A DNA stretch of 64,000 bases. Origin: Monarcha castaneiventris obscurior. Its lineage: Eukaryota > Chordata > Aves > Passeriformes > Monarchidae. The stretch spans positions 13,428,501-13,492,500 of the forward strand of contig JAMPIT010000484.1 of the NCBI GenBank assembly GCA_026261815.1, given 5' to 3'. Made by a program: the position numbers and the translations under genes. The notes below the pieces were generated by a model. It saw only the letters and a list, made by a program, of their open reading frames with translations. It searched no databases and had not been told where the DNA came from. This document shows, piece after piece, positions 40,601 to 55,600 of the stretch (its first letter is position 1; every line of letters starts with the position of its first letter).

Positions 40601-43600
40601 ACATATTTAAACCACCACTGAGAGCCAAAAGAATTTGGTTCTGTGACTCCATGGCACTGCTACATTTGCAACAAAGCGGTTCTGTGGAGAATCATGCAGG
40701 TCTTGAACCAATTAAAACAAAAAAATGCTAAATAACAAAAAATCTGGATAGCTTCCAAGAAGCAATACTATTCTGATAAAGAAATGGACAAGGTGATCTG
40801 TAAGTCTAATCCATCCCTAATTGATCATCTTACTCCCAGTCTAAAAGGTTGGGGTAGAGTCTCTGATGCCTCTTCTCCACTTCTATGCTGCTCAACATAG
40901 GAACTTTTTAGGGAGTTTCCATCTTGTCCCTGTCTCTATTCCTGTATTTATAAAACCATAATTCTCAAAAGGAAGGATAAACATTTGTGAGCAAACCTTT
41001 TGCTTAAGTAGAAATTACACCAAATACTGCCTGATAACCTTATTACCTGATATGTAAAAAACTGGGCATAAAAACAAGAAAAATGAGGAATTAGAACTAC
41101 TTATCTTTAACGCAAGTTGTCTTTATTAATAGTCATGGCTGACAGAAGTGATTGAGTCAACAGGAAAATAATAAAATAACCTAAAATTCTGTTCATTTTT
41201 CATACTGAGGATCACCAAAATTTACTTGAGGTTTAAAGAAATGGACTATCTTTAAATAAAAAAAATCCTTGACATGCCTTAGTGGATCCCACAACAGATG
41301 TGGGTTTTTATTCCTGGACAAAATTTGGAATTAAAAAAAAAAATCTTTTGGATTAGAGCCTACTTTTTAAGGGATAATGTTCAGCTCTACATGCTGAGTG
41401 CTTAGGCAAACTGAACTGAAGCCCCAAGCCTTTGGATAAAAACATTTTTGTTAAGAGTTGTAATATATTTTAAGATTTTTCATGCAAATCTGCTTCACAG
41501 CATCTTGTTCTATTTCACTAATAATTTAGGTCTCATTGCAGTCTAGTATTTATGATGTCAAGATGGTATTTTTTTTTTTAGGTTTAGACTTTAGAGGATA
41601 ACAAATTGATAAATGCCATAAGTCCAGGTATTTGAAAAGCAGCCATGTAAAAATGTAAATTAAAATATCCCCAAATGTACAAAATTATTAAAGGGTGGGT
41701 TATTTTTTTTTCTACTTAGATCTGCATTTTTCTAGTTAGATGTGCATTTAAAAATACTATCAGGTGATTTTTCCAGACTGGCAAAACTGCCAGAGTTTTG
41801 CTGCTGTTCCCTTTACATAAGAATTTTTCCATGTTATTACTGTCATCTATTAGTGAAAAGAGTTCCTTTTTAATATGCAAAACCTCTATCTAACACCTGA
41901 TCAGTTCTGATAGATTATTATAGCAATCAGTAAAATGGATGCATGGTTATGAAGTATCCTTGGGGTTACTACCCTGATATGGGATTTAGCAACAAGGAAG
42001 TGCTGCCCTGGCAAAACCCAGATTGTCTCTAATCAAGTCTTGCAGAGGGACAGGGTTTGTATTAAAATTGAAACACAAGGGTTTACATGAATTGAAATCC
42101 TACTTTATGAGACATGTTTAAATATTAAGAATAAGAAAATGTTAAAATCACTGACTTGCATGCCTTGTCAATGAACCATTCCTTTCATATAAAAAACTCT
42201 CAACTTTTAATTTGAATTACATGTTTATGTGCAGAAAAGGCATATGTGATTCTAGTCCCCAAGACAAAACACAATCTATTGCCAAATTTACAAATTCCTA
42301 AGAAGGCAGATTCATACAGTGCAAAGAACGTTCTGACAGAACCTCAGAAATGGTGGCCCAGCATTAAAATGATTGAACTCGAAAAAACCGAACACTTTGC
42401 ATTAGTTTATAATGAACCACCCTTTGAGGAGCTGTAAGCATTCCAAATCAAAATAATGGCCTTACAATGGCCATGAGGTATTTGCAACAATTTTCTTTGA
42501 TGATTGCATGGAAAGATGCTCATAAAATGTGCTGTACTTACGTCCAGTAAGTTATGGGCACTGTCGCTACTCTCTTTGTTTGTCCTACACATGGCCTGGT
42601 AGTCATAAAGTGTAATTCTACAGGGAAGAACAGAAAACTGCTTGACTAAAAGAAGAAAACACAGTGGGATAAAAGTGATGATATGGAACAGTCTGCTCAC
42701 AAAGTGGACAGGAAAAGAAAAATTGTAACATTGGGGGGGGAAAAGAGGAAATGAGATCATTAAAATACAGGTTACACAAAAGAGCATAAGAAATACTGTG
42801 AAAACTTTGTAAGGATTTTGGCAAACTACAGAACAAAGCAAAAGCATAACTGGGAGGAACCAGGGAAGATACACAGAGAGAGTAACACACAATGGCATAA
42901 ACAATGTGAGGAGGAGGAGGAGAATACACATCCAACACAATGCTTAAACAATTGGTTCTGGACTAGATCAGCACATTTAGCCCCAGAAAGTAAAAGAGCC
43001 TATGCATTTGAGAGGCTTCTCACAACAGACCACTCGAACTTCAATAAAAGCAGAAACAAACTTCTACAGTCCCAGCATCTCAGTGCACAACTGATTTGTA
43101 ATGTGGCATTGCTTCTGAAGGAGAGAGGTGGAATTTCAGTGCATTGACAGTACAAATATTTGAAGCAGGATGGGTTTACCTTTGCTTCTTTTTATGAAGA
43201 CAAAATATTCCAGGTACCTACTGTAATCAACTTATGCTAGAAGCCTCCTCAGATGCATAGCAAACAGGGCAATTTACTTATGCTTGCAATCTTACTCATC
43301 ATTGAAACACTTCAGAGATCTAAATGTAAAATCCAGAACTCAGAGCTAGCACATGGAATTGTGATTATTTCTCTAAATCTGTCTGTCCATAGAACAATCA
43401 ATTAACTTTATGCATCCACATAAACAAAACATTTAAACTGTATAGCAGATGTAAAAAATCTTTAGCTGATAATTTGCAACAAGTGTAAATATATAAAACT
43501 CCCTATTGTTATTTGAACATTTCCATTTGACTTCTGCATGCAGAGGGACAAAGGAACACAACTGAACAGAGATGGTTAATAGAGGTATGAGATGGGACTT

Positions 43601-46600
43601 CAATGTTTTGCAATGTGTGCCTTGCTTCCAAGTGAAGAGGAAAGGAGAGCACACAAATTCAGCTACGGAAAGGATGTCCCAGAAGCTGCCAAAACCAGGT
43701 CATGAAATGCACTCAGCATCACCATGAGGCATTCTGCACTGCATGCCATGAAACCTTGCAACCTGTACCAATAAAACGTTGTATTCCCTTGTGGCAGAAA
43801 GTGGGTTTTTTTCTGATCTAATTTTGTGACAGCAATCATCACTAAAAGCTTCTTTATTATGACCATATTTTCTTTCTGGCAAAATCTTTAATATATTGGA
43901 TGTTGCAGCTTCAACTAAACATTTAGCACATGGCCATACTGCTTACATTATTATTTTTCTCTGATGTTGAGAATAGAAATGCCTAGGAAGCCATTGTTTT
44001 GTGGACTGGCAGAGAGAGGCACATGGGAGACAAACGCATAACTAGAGACCTAAACATGGTGTGAGTTGAACACTGACCATCCTTGGCAGAATCCCGCCCA
44101 CAGCCAGATCCGCGCACCCAGATCTGCCAAGACAAACAGAGCAGTACACGGTGTAAGCTGTGCTGCCTCTGTGGCATGCAGTAATACACCACTTCCCCTA
44201 GCTCTTCCTTTTTTGCTTTTATCCAGCCCCTAGACAGGAATTTCTAAAGCTCAGCCTTTCCAGCCTTGGTTGGCTCAAGCTTTTTATTCCTTGGGATCCA
44301 AGCACAGCGTTGTTGTGTGTGCACTTGGAGCACCCAGTGATGGGGGCAAGAGACAAATGCATAGACCAGGGCAGTTTACAGATGTTAACGTGCTCTCTGC
44401 AGAGTATCAAGAAATTCTATATGGATGAGAGTCCCATCCTGCTTCATTTAATATCTAATCTTAGAAGCAGAATACATTGTCTGTATTAATTGAAGATGTT
44501 TGTTCAATATATTAATTAACTTTGGTGACTGTTTCATGTTTGAAAGTGTAATCAATGTCTCAGCTTCCAGTTTCCTACAGCATAACTTCCTGATCAATCA
44601 GAGGACTTCATTGTTCTGCTAAGCAGTGGTAATCAAATACAATTATAATATTATTATATATGTACATTGGTATGTGTATATGCATACTATATACTATTCT
44701 ATACTATATATAGAATATATATAATGTTATGATGTCATGTGAAAGGTCTATTATAGTTGGAATTCAATTTTTAATATTGATAAAAGCCTTTCCCCTCTCA
44801 GTATTCGTACTTGTATTACATTTCTTATGTAATTATTGTATTATGATAGATTCAGTAGCTCCTTTAAATGCTCAAAGATAAAAATGTATTAAAATACTGA
44901 AGTATGTACTCACACAAATATTCAGAAATATAATTATTATTGCACCCCAACATGCTAGGTTATATTTTTTGCAAATTGTCTTATTTTATTGTAGGGAGTA
45001 TACAGCAACCTAAGATTGCATTATGGTTAAAAGAAAGAAAACCAATAAATAAATGTAGTTTAAACCCCCTTCATTTAACAGGGAAAAAATACTAAATTTT
45101 AGAGAGGTGGCAGAAGGGAAGAGTTTTAATAAACAATCTCAAAATCATATTAAACACTACAGAACTGTTATATGGAAAGGCTTGATGATAATCTGTGGAT
45201 GGTACTGATTTTAGCTAGATGAGTTTAGTTTGAGTAAATATAATTGAATCTTCCAGTGTGAAGATTCTGGCTCAGGAAAAAATGACAAATCAGCTAGTGT
45301 ACCAGGTTAAAAAAAAAGAAAAAAAAAAACAAACCATAAGGAGCAAATCCTTAGAAAGGTACACAGACAGATTTCTGAACGAAAGTCTGGAATGTGTTTT
45401 GCCACAATGTATTGCCATTTTCAGTAACTTTCAAAGGGGGCAATTCAACACCAAGCTTAAAGCTTCTAGAGATGATTCAAAAAACTATAGTTCAGGATGT
45501 GCAAAATATAACAGTGAAAACATTACTGCAAAACTATGTTAAAAGACCTAATTGTTTTGTCCTAGAAACAAATGGGAATTTTGTAACACATTTCAATGAT
45601 CAGAGGATGAAGCTGATAACCACATTGAAATCTGAACACTGCAACTTGCTGAACCAATTCTTGATTCTCTGTCACTATGAATGGTATTATATTGGTTCCA
45701 AGGCATTCACAATTTCAAATCCAGTCGTTTTGGCTTTATTATAAATGTAAAAGGAAAGCAAAAGCCTTCCAGCCCTATTCCTTATAAAATGTACTACAGC
45801 ATTTGTAGTCAAAGCAGGTGCCTAAGACACTGTAGTGTTTCTGTGCTCAGGTGTCATTTCCAGAATGTTGTTTCATTGCTAAAGTCTTGCTGAGATTTTA
45901 GAAAATAGGCTTTCTTCTCACTCAGAAAGACTGAACCCAGTGCTGCAGAAGAAAGGCTTCCAGATCACCGTTTCTGAAGTGATTCTATTTCAGCTTTAAC
46001 TGTTTGCAGCTGACCATGTCCTGAGCACCTGATCACAGTCAGGGAACACAACTTCCTAAGCCCATCTAGGTGCCCAAATCCATGCTCTGTATCGCAGCAC
46101 CTCCCAGGGGAGCTTTGCTCTTGCTACAGATGACATTCCTGAGACTTTGTGACACCAAAACACTGTCAACTTCCACTCCTGAAGTTCACAGAGCAATTAT
46201 GCTCAGCATCAGCTGCAGGACAAATGCTATGAGCAACCACCTTAAACTGATGGAAAGTAACTTAGCACAACCAAAATGTGCATTGTCAGTTTATGTAACT
46301 TCAGGGGCCAAACACATCTTAGTGAAAACCCTTTTATTGTCAATTTCCTGATACAGTAAATTCCACTCCTACTTAGAAATGTACTTAAAATTGAGTACAA
46401 ATCTGGTTCAAGAAAATTAAACTTCCAAGACCTACCAGAAGCACAGGAAATATTGGCAGATATACTTCCTACTGCTTTCAGCCAGGTTTTCATCATGCCC
46501 ATGGATTTCTACTTGGTAGTATAAAATACCACCACTGACAACTGTAGCAGCTGAGTGGTCTTCAATGCATAAAATTTGAAAAGTTTTGTCACCAGTTCAA

Positions 46601-49600
46601 GATCTGGTGGTTTTCAAATAATGTGTGGGAATAATAAGCTTTTTACCATGGAAGTAAATGTCAAGTCTGTAGGAAAAGAAATGCTCTAAAGAGCTGAGCA
46701 AGGGAAGCCAATAATACAGAAGTCATAACTATTGACACTATGCTTTATTCAGTAGTCTGTGGGAAAGTTAGTGGTGACTACAGCTCGCTTGTGGTGGAAA
46801 GATGTTCATTAGGTCAGACACAAGCTGTGCAGTGTGTCTGGAATTCTCACAAGGAGGGGAAAGAGGGACAGTGCTGAATGGTGTGAAGAGCAAACCAGTT
46901 TCTAAGTCTAGAGAGGTGGGGAGGTAGCAGGACACTGTAAGGAACCCCAGACTGTTGCTGCTCTGGCTCTCACACCTGCACTGACAGACAGATTATTAAT
47001 GCCCAGAAGCTGCCAGGACTTTCACCAAAATCAATGGAATGGATAAAAATAAATTACAGCATTTTGCCAAAATAACTTGTCATCACATATCTTTGCTTTT
47101 ATTGCTCAGCTACTCCCAATTGCCAAGGTTCTCAAGGAATAACATGCATAAAAACGACAACTCAACCTGTATTTACAGAATATGGAATGAGAACTCATTT
47201 ATGTAGCACATATGCCTGTGTTTCTCCTTACGTGTATAAACTGATTCTCTATATGAATACGCTGCATTAAAGATAATAGTTACAGAGACATAAAGTCAAG
47301 CAATACCTAAAACTCAGATTTAAGACATTAATTTTAGCTATCACACAAACAAAATATGAGCAGAAAACATACCCCACGGCAATGTGGGAGCTTCAGTGTG
47401 CAGGTACCAGATGCACATTTAGTAAATGCCAAAATAATCCCTAAAAACTTGTTGGTAATGACAATTTGTCTAAAACCAAGTCCAATAACTGCAATTTGGA
47501 ATGTCCTTTCAGTCTATCACTGATCCTCTCCAAAGCATACATGTACAATATGCCCAATTAATAGGCAGCCAAGACCATGACTGTAAAAATCCACATGAAA
47601 ATAAATACAAATTTTAAATGTAAGGGTCCATTTAGCACCAAAAAAAAAAAAAAAAAAATTAGGAATATCTTAATAAAATGTTTAAATGAGAAAGACTGGC
47701 CAAAATAAAAAATACCCTTCATTTGGAGGCTACACTGCCTCAGTGAAAACTGTGTCCTGTTGAACAAGTTACTGTTCTCATGATTTGGCTTTAAGAATTT
47801 ACTAAACTACTTGCTAGGAGAAGAACAGGATTCTGAATTTTTTTTATACTCATAACCTGAGGGCAAAGAACTTGCTTGGTTTTGCTTATAATGCAAATCA
47901 AGGCAGAGAGATGAAAGTCTGCTCTGCCTGCTTGTGGAGAGCGCAGGTGAAGGATCTGCACTACAAGAAAATGAGAAACGAGAAACTCTCAGAGCAACAA
48001 GAACTTAATAGAGTAACCTCAGCACCTGGGAAAGCTGCATTTCAGGGGTGTGCCACTTCAGTCATACATCCTGACAACATGATCAAACACCAAAATTGCC
48101 AAATACCTAAATTACTAAATTACTAAACACCAGATACCAAAGCATAGACTCTTCTATGCAAGAGGATGCCTGGTGGAAAGAGAACTGTAAGAGGAAATGA
48201 TGCTGCTTCCATATTTGTCCTATAGAATTGCTTAGTTTTCCTGCTACTGGAAAGGGTGAAAGTGTTTTGAAATCAAAAGATGTTTCATTTTCTCTTACAG
48301 ATTTATTATGTTTATTTCTTTAGGGATCTCATTGCTTTGATAGCCCTTAATTTTCCTGATGTTAGTGTTGGCTTTTTAGATTTTCATGGTTTGAGCTGTT
48401 GATTTTTTTTCACTGTTTTTATATAAATGAAGTGCTGAGAAAACCATAAAGAAACTTTTCTAAGTTATGTGAAGCAGATACTTTTCCATAAGCACATCTT
48501 AATTTATTTAATAATACATTTAAATCATATTTAAATTATTTAACTACGTGCAATACTTAAGGTATAAGATAAACATAATTTTGCTAAATGAAATCATAGA
48601 GCATGTCACGTTGCTGTGCAGGCACTGATATAATTTTTCTCCCTAATTATAAACCCCATAAACCAAGAAAATATACATACATACATATGCACACATTATT
48701 CAAAAGAAGTACTGAGTTTAAAGAAATTGAGGAGGGAAGGAGGTATTTAAGTTCACTTTAAAAAATAAACAGCTAACACAAAAATTGAATTTCATCCTGC
48801 TGCAGGTTGAAAAGAAATATAGTCAGCAGCAAACAACCCCCTTTTGTTTAGCACTTCCATCTCAATCCTACAAAGCACTTCTGTATCACTCCAAATTTGC
48901 AGTAGTTGGGAGAACAGACAAAGAGTTATTTCTTTCCTTTTGTGGATGCAGAGCCTGGAAGCTGGCAGGAATCATGAGGTGGGAGCACATATTGGCACTG
49001 CCACTCAGATCGCTGGAAGAGGGGACTCCCATCCCCACTGGAGTTGCCAGCAAACCCTTCTGCAGGGAAGATCAGGCACCACAGACCCTTCTAAACTCAC
49101 CAAAAAGGGAGCACAGCCAGCTCAAACAGGGCAGGGTTATAAAATTCACCTGCTGGACAGTGCATGCCATGTAAAAAGCAAATTGCAGGAAAGGACAGCT
49201 CTGGGTATTATCAGAATGAAATGCAACGAACAGAGCTCGCTCCCTGCTTTGTGTCCGTGGTAAGAGCAGCAGTGACAAGTGTAATGTGTGCAATGCCCAC
49301 ACTGTGCTCTCAGGGAATGGTACCACTGACAGATCCCACCACTGCAGCAAGCACTCGCTTTCTTTTCTTCTTATTTCATATAAATAAATTTTGGAAAAGC
49401 AAAACACAACCCCCACCCGGACAAATCAATAATCTTAAAAATATTGTAAATGCATCTGACTATTTTTCATGAGAACCAGCAAAGATTTATTCTTTGTATT
49501 GTTGGAATAATTTATTTAAAGGCCTCATGTAACACAACTCAAAGACAGTTTATTTTGCTGCTGCTATCTGCTGTACAGGAAGTTGCTCACTTGCAATTAC

Positions 49601-52600
49601 TTGATTTTGATCCCCTCCCATCTTTAACTGATTTGCAATGGTCAGTTTATCATGGTTGAATAATTGACTCATTGTGTTTACACTTTCCTTAGTACGCAGC
49701 TCAGTTGCACTGGGTTTGTGGCTTCATTCTCTCTAATAATGAAGGTCAAGTGCAGCAAAATCCTAACCAGTGGTCCACTCCCAAGAGCCACCCACTGCAT
49801 TTTAGATGGAAATCTCAAGCTATGCCTGTTTTCTCAATGGTGATTGACAGTGCCCACCACTGTCAATCACTGAGTAGAAGTTCTGTTTGAAACACTTTGC
49901 TGGGCAGGACAAAACAAATTGGGACTAGTTAAAGCATTATCCCTTTGTTTTGGCTGTATGTTGTCCTTTGGATTAAATAAAATGCTTCATCTCTTGTATA
50001 AGCAGCTCCTTTCATTGCCAAACCCAGTCTATGAACAGGTATTTCTTCACTTCCTTCTACAGCATATGTTAGAAATGTGGTGCTAAATGCAAAAAAGTTG
50101 CCAGCTTCAGAAAACTAGGATTGGTGATGATTCCACGAGTGCTAGATCCTTACATTTCAGGTCAGTCATGTACTGGGAGAGGTACTCAGCTGTCATGCAC
50201 AGAGGCAGCACAGAAAGCTTTCTGCCTTTAAGGGAGCTGATCTACCAAGCAAGCCCACAAACCACCTGTTCAGAGAGCCTCTGTACGCACCCTCACAGGT
50301 AATAAATAAACTCAGTGACTGATGGAATCAGTAATATGTCTTTTTATTCATACTAGAAATGCACAGAAAAATAAAAAGGAAAAGTATAAAATATATTATC
50401 AGCAATTTTCTTGTGCTGTAGGAGGACAAAGGGGTACAGAATAGTTCTTAGATCACATGAAAGCCATGAAGACTCCAGTGGTGAGTTACAGATTAAAGGG
50501 AAAAGTTTTTTCTTAATTGCCCAGATTGTATAATTTATTTCAAAGGACAACACATAAAATCAGTGTTAGTTTTTAATGTCATCGTGATAAGTAAGACCAG
50601 GTCAACAGTCATAACCATGTTCAAAGATAAGTTAGCATGTGAATGGAGATGGATTACTGGGAGAACACACTTTCCCTTCAACAGCAGGGCATTTTGCACT
50701 GTCTAGCTCAAGCAATCTCCAACTTTTTAGAGGTCAAAATGATAATGTGGCATCGATGTTTTGCTTTAGATCTGTTTAAAATTGCTCAGTAGTGGATATG
50801 GCCCAATCCCTTCTCCACCTGAGCCCAGTGGGGAGAGGAAAGGGATTCAATTTTAACATTGTAGTCAAATGAACCATTCTTTTAATAAGAAACTCACTGT
50901 AGGCTGACTCCAATACTGTCAATATTTGCTGTGCATGGAACCAAGTTACACTCAGATTGCGCAGAAAAGAGGCACAGACGAGAATCCAGCCACACTTCCA
51001 GTCTTGGCTTTCTTTTACACGACTTTAATTTTTTTGTTAAAACATTTTTAAGAGATAAAATGTTAATTCTTACCTCTTAAAAGAGCCCATTGTTAGTAAC
51101 TTGTTCATTACAGCCCCTTCAACCTCCCCAAAAAAGTAACCAGTCTGTAAGGGGAAAATGCAAGGAATTACCAAAAGCGTAGATAAATGCAAAACAACAC
51201 TGGATGCAATTTAAACTGGCATATTCTAGGGTCTGACGAGTGGCTTTGACGGTTACATAGACAGGTTTTCCGGTCTGCTGCTACAAAAATCTGAAGAAGA
51301 CTTGCCCCCAGTGAGAGCAAATTGTTGGGATTATATTATTACCCCTGAGCAGATACGAGGGCTTAAACAATATATTGAGGTACCTTATATAACATCTAAT
51401 ATCAGAAATAAAAGCCATCCAAACCTAAAGCTTGTAAAGAAAACACACTAATCTGATCACAAACTCTTGTGATTAAAATGTTACTCAAAAAAGATATAAA
51501 CAGGTTGTGAGAGGATTTCATAAACAGTCATTAAAAAGCGTTGTTTATAATTCCTGCATGACCTGTTTAAGGAGCTGGAACAGTACATTTCATCAATCCT
51601 ATAAATTTTAACTCCATTCAGAGTCATTTCATACTTAAAACCACTCAGCCTGATGAATTACTCATTTTGTCCCTATTCAGTACTTGTGGACTAATAAAAA
51701 TAAATCTCTGCTGAGGAAACAAACATTGCTCTTGTGAATTTGGTCCGTAGGATGGAAGTGGCTCCATCATCTGCAGCCATTCATGTGACAGTGGAAAAGC
51801 TTGCAAGTACAGCAATTTTCTACCTTGGGAAGACCTGTTTTATTTTAGATCCTCAACTCCCAGAAGGATTGGATATTTCTCTTCATTGTTTAAAGGGAGA
51901 AATCCCACAATTTATGAGGGGGAAAGGGCACTACACTCTCAAATTGCCCAGATTCCATAGGTTTTGTATGAACTAAACCCCAATTCCATTACAAGGAACT
52001 TAGCTGACCTCAAGTATGCACCTGGGAGTTTGCAGGCAGAAAAGTTACAGCCCTAGCTAAAAAAAGGCATTCCTCCACCTAAAAGGCAAGTATTGCTTTT
52101 TTTTCTTTTTTTCTTTCCTCAGGGGAATCCTGGAACATTTTCCAAAACATATGGGTATGTAAAGTCTCCTAGAAACACAAGGAACATGAATAAAAATACC
52201 AGCTTCAATAGCCGTGGCTGACTGATGAAGAAAGATTACCCTAACGATTGGAGAGGCAGGCAACGTCAAGAAATTCCAAACCATAAATGCCTCATATAAC
52301 CTTAGACAGTAATAAATCTGATTTATCAAGTTGTGCACCAGTCTTATGAAGACATTTCATTGACAGTTCTCTCCACAAAAGCTCCCTTTGTAAATGCTAG
52401 TTCTCCCCCAATGCAATCACACCCAGGTTATCATTATTTTTTTAATACATGAGGATTTAGTCGCAATTAGGAAGAATTGCTTTGCCCCAAAAGCCTGATT
52501 CTTGGAGCAGTTCAGGTCATGTTTGGAAAGCTGATATAAAAACAGTGCAGAAGCAACCCCAGATAGGTCAGGAATTGATAAGGCATCCTCCCACTTCCCT

Positions 52601-55600
52601 AACCCTTCTCTAGCCACAGTAGATTGTATAAAAACCACATATATAGAATAGATACTTCCTATTGTAATCTTATTATAGATTTATATAAACGTAGAGACTT
52701 CTCTGCTGTCCCTCTTAGATTCATTTAACTAACAAAACAGGTCAGAGCACATTTCTAGCCTAGTTCTGGTGCAACAGTTGTCCAAACTATTCACAGGAAT
52801 ACGTAATGGCTTTTATCAGGTAACTACCAAAAGAAACATTCCTAATATTCATTGGCCATAGCCAGATATGAGCCAGCAAATCACTGACACAAGTCACTGA
52901 CACAAATCACAGCTCTGCACCTGTAAATAGCAACAGCAAAAGGGGAAATAATGAGGCAAACATGTTTTAAGTGTATCAAGATCATTCCATAATGAGTGTA
53001 TTTCTTCAGTCATGCTAATCCTAACTAATTCAGACAAGGGCTAAGTAGGATTGTGGCTATTCCTATTCACAATCTCAACACATAAAAACAATTCAACTTC
53101 AGACAATTCTGGCATGACTGGGGCACCATCCCAGCAGTTTTCAGGCAACAGTTAGTGAGAATGGTGATGGTTCCTTCATAAGGTTTGTAGGATTGAGCAA
53201 AATATTCTCTGATTCTGTGATAATCATATTTCTTGTCCTCTCCATTGTGATGCTGAGTGTTTAGTTTTAATACTTCAATGACTGTAATCCCCTTCAGAAA
53301 ACAAACTCCTCAGCCAACTGCTCTGTAAAATCTCATTATCTCAAGTTTGAATGTAAAAGCTCTCTGTCCTGCCCCCCTTCCTTCCCAACCTTTCCATGTG
53401 ATAAAAATGGCACAGAGAAATTTTTTTCTTGGTGTAAAAACCTCTTACAGAAGACAGACACTTCTGTAGCGAGAAAGGTCTTTAAGAGAACATTTATGAG
53501 TTTAAGAACAGACACTGCTCCAATGGGAGACAGAAACTGAGCTCCTGTGAGAAAAAACTTACTTTATTTGTAGAAGGGATTTTTTAAAATTTTATGTTAC
53601 TAATTTCTTACCATTTTCAGATGATGGCCTATTTTTAAAAAATTTTAGATTATGATATTACATGAGAAGACTCAAGAAAAAACTTACACTTACCTGTTGA
53701 TAGTCTTCAGATACTAAAATAAATCCATTGTTATCTATAAGGTAACAGTTGATTGTCTGAAAAATAATAAAACACTATTTTAATTTTTGATTTTAGGATA
53801 CAGCAATAAATTAATTATATTATATATATATATATATAACTTTACGTATATACTTTACTTCTAATTCAATTCTAAATGGGTAAAACCTTCAGGTTGTTAT
53901 ATGGTTTTACATAAATTCTAAGTGAGTGTACTCTTGACTTAATGGGACATTTACCAATTTAATTTTGATGCATTTTTTTAAATGCAAAACAAAACAAAGA
54001 TGTGTACAGAAGAGGAGGATAATTACTAACAAGATAATTACAAACAAACATAAAAAGCAAGGGCCTGTGTTTTTATAATCTGTTCTTAAAATTTTCCTTG
54101 TAACAAAGTTTGCAAAGGCACAGAACTTTGGTGTTCCTGATGGCTTCTCCTGTGTTTGGAGAAAAACATCAGCACAATGTCATTACCCTAACGATGTATT
54201 AATGAAAACACAGTGTCAGCCTGCAGAACCAACAGGGGACCAGGTAATATTTTTTAATTTGTTCATTGGGGGATGGGACCAGAAACTTCTGTAAAAGAGG
54301 CCCCACAGGTCTCCTAAAGCTTTTCAAATTGTATTTTTAATTGGGAACTGGATTTAGAGGTAGGACTGTTAGCTTTTCGTAGGTCAGACGTCTGAACTGT
54401 ATAAAACAAGGTAAAGCCAAATCAGTGCTTCCCTCCACACACACATGCACCATTTTAACCTCACAGAATTACTTGCTACAGGCAAAGTTTTAATTACTGC
54501 ACTTCAGAGTTTAGACATAAGGTTCAACTCAAACCCTGAAACCCTGATATAACTCAGTTTCTCCTCAGTATTGCCAAACACCTATCTCAGCGTTAAATCT
54601 TTATTGTATTTCTATTGTTGGTCTAAATCAGCAAACATTTTTATCCTTGCTTATTGAGTTTTCTATGACATTTGTGAACATGGAAAAAATTAGCAGAATG
54701 GCTTCCAATATAGGAATCCTCCTGGCTTTGTTTTTAATTCAAAACCCTTCCTGCTGCAAATGGGCTGTACAGAAATATGACAAAGTATGCTTTCTGCTAC
54801 ACTGCACATCCAGCAAAATCTCTGTGCTGTTTTAGGGAGGAAAGCAGTGGTAGCTGTGCAAGAGAAAAAAATGCAGTCTGATATTTCCAAAGATGCTTAG
54901 ATGCGCCTGATTCTCATTCTGGCCACATATTAGTACAGCTCTGTGGGGCCGAAGAAGAGGAGAGATTTGCACAAATGTTGGCTTGAAGTAGATCTTTTTA
55001 AAAAAACAAGAGCTGAAATCAGGCAAAAGTTCAGAATGAACATCATTCCCTAATGCAAATGCAGGATATACATTCTAATAGGAGAACCCAAGCTACAAGC
55101 ACCCCCAGTGACAGAAAACCTGTCAAAAAGGAAGTTGAAACAATTCATTTTTGACCTTTGATGTGCTAGAAAGCCCAAAGTTGGCAAATACAATGTGAAA
55201 AGCTGATGATGCTGGCAAAGAAGTGAGCAGAGCTGATGCACTCAGAAGAGGCAGCTCCTTAACCTCAATGGTGTGTGAAGGATGGAATTTCAGAAGGAGG
55301 CTCTAACAGCACAACACTGCTCTCCCCAAAGTCAACCAGAAACCTCCCACTGACGGGATGAGGAGAGGAGCTAAGTCAACACTGAGATCTTTTGAGGATA
55401 CATATTTGCAGTCCTCATGCATGAAAGATTAATCTAAAGATACTGCTTCAGAAACAATATTTCTCCATAGTATAGAAAATAAATAGAAGAAGTCATGCTG
55501 GACAAGAAAAAGTGCAGGCTTAATTTCATAGTTTATGGCTTATGTGCTGTTGGGAAAATACTGGCTCGATTCAAAAATTAGTGGCCACATCTCAAATCTC

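Larger units (their letters stand above)
42618..51073 (-). other. CACNA2D3 8.5-kb intron
   Basis: The intron contains a G8 run near 42734, a GAG repeat (42908-42922), a TA-rich stretch (44640-44725), a 19-nt A-run (47640-47658), an ATAC-rich stretch near 48672 and a perfect inverted repeat (49840-49870). No gene is recognised on either strand. Confidence 0.85.

Noticed and set aside
42407..42940. 177-codon minus-strand open frame
   Set aside because: Only 42617-42542 is coding, as a CACNA2D3 exon. The rest is intron read-through with a clear acceptor and donor on either side.
53160..53225. Possible CR1 3' end (ctctgattctgtgataatc)
   Set aside because: The terminal words fit, but the preceding block lacks the usual GGACT...CCTTCCAACC order, so it was not annotated as a mobile element.
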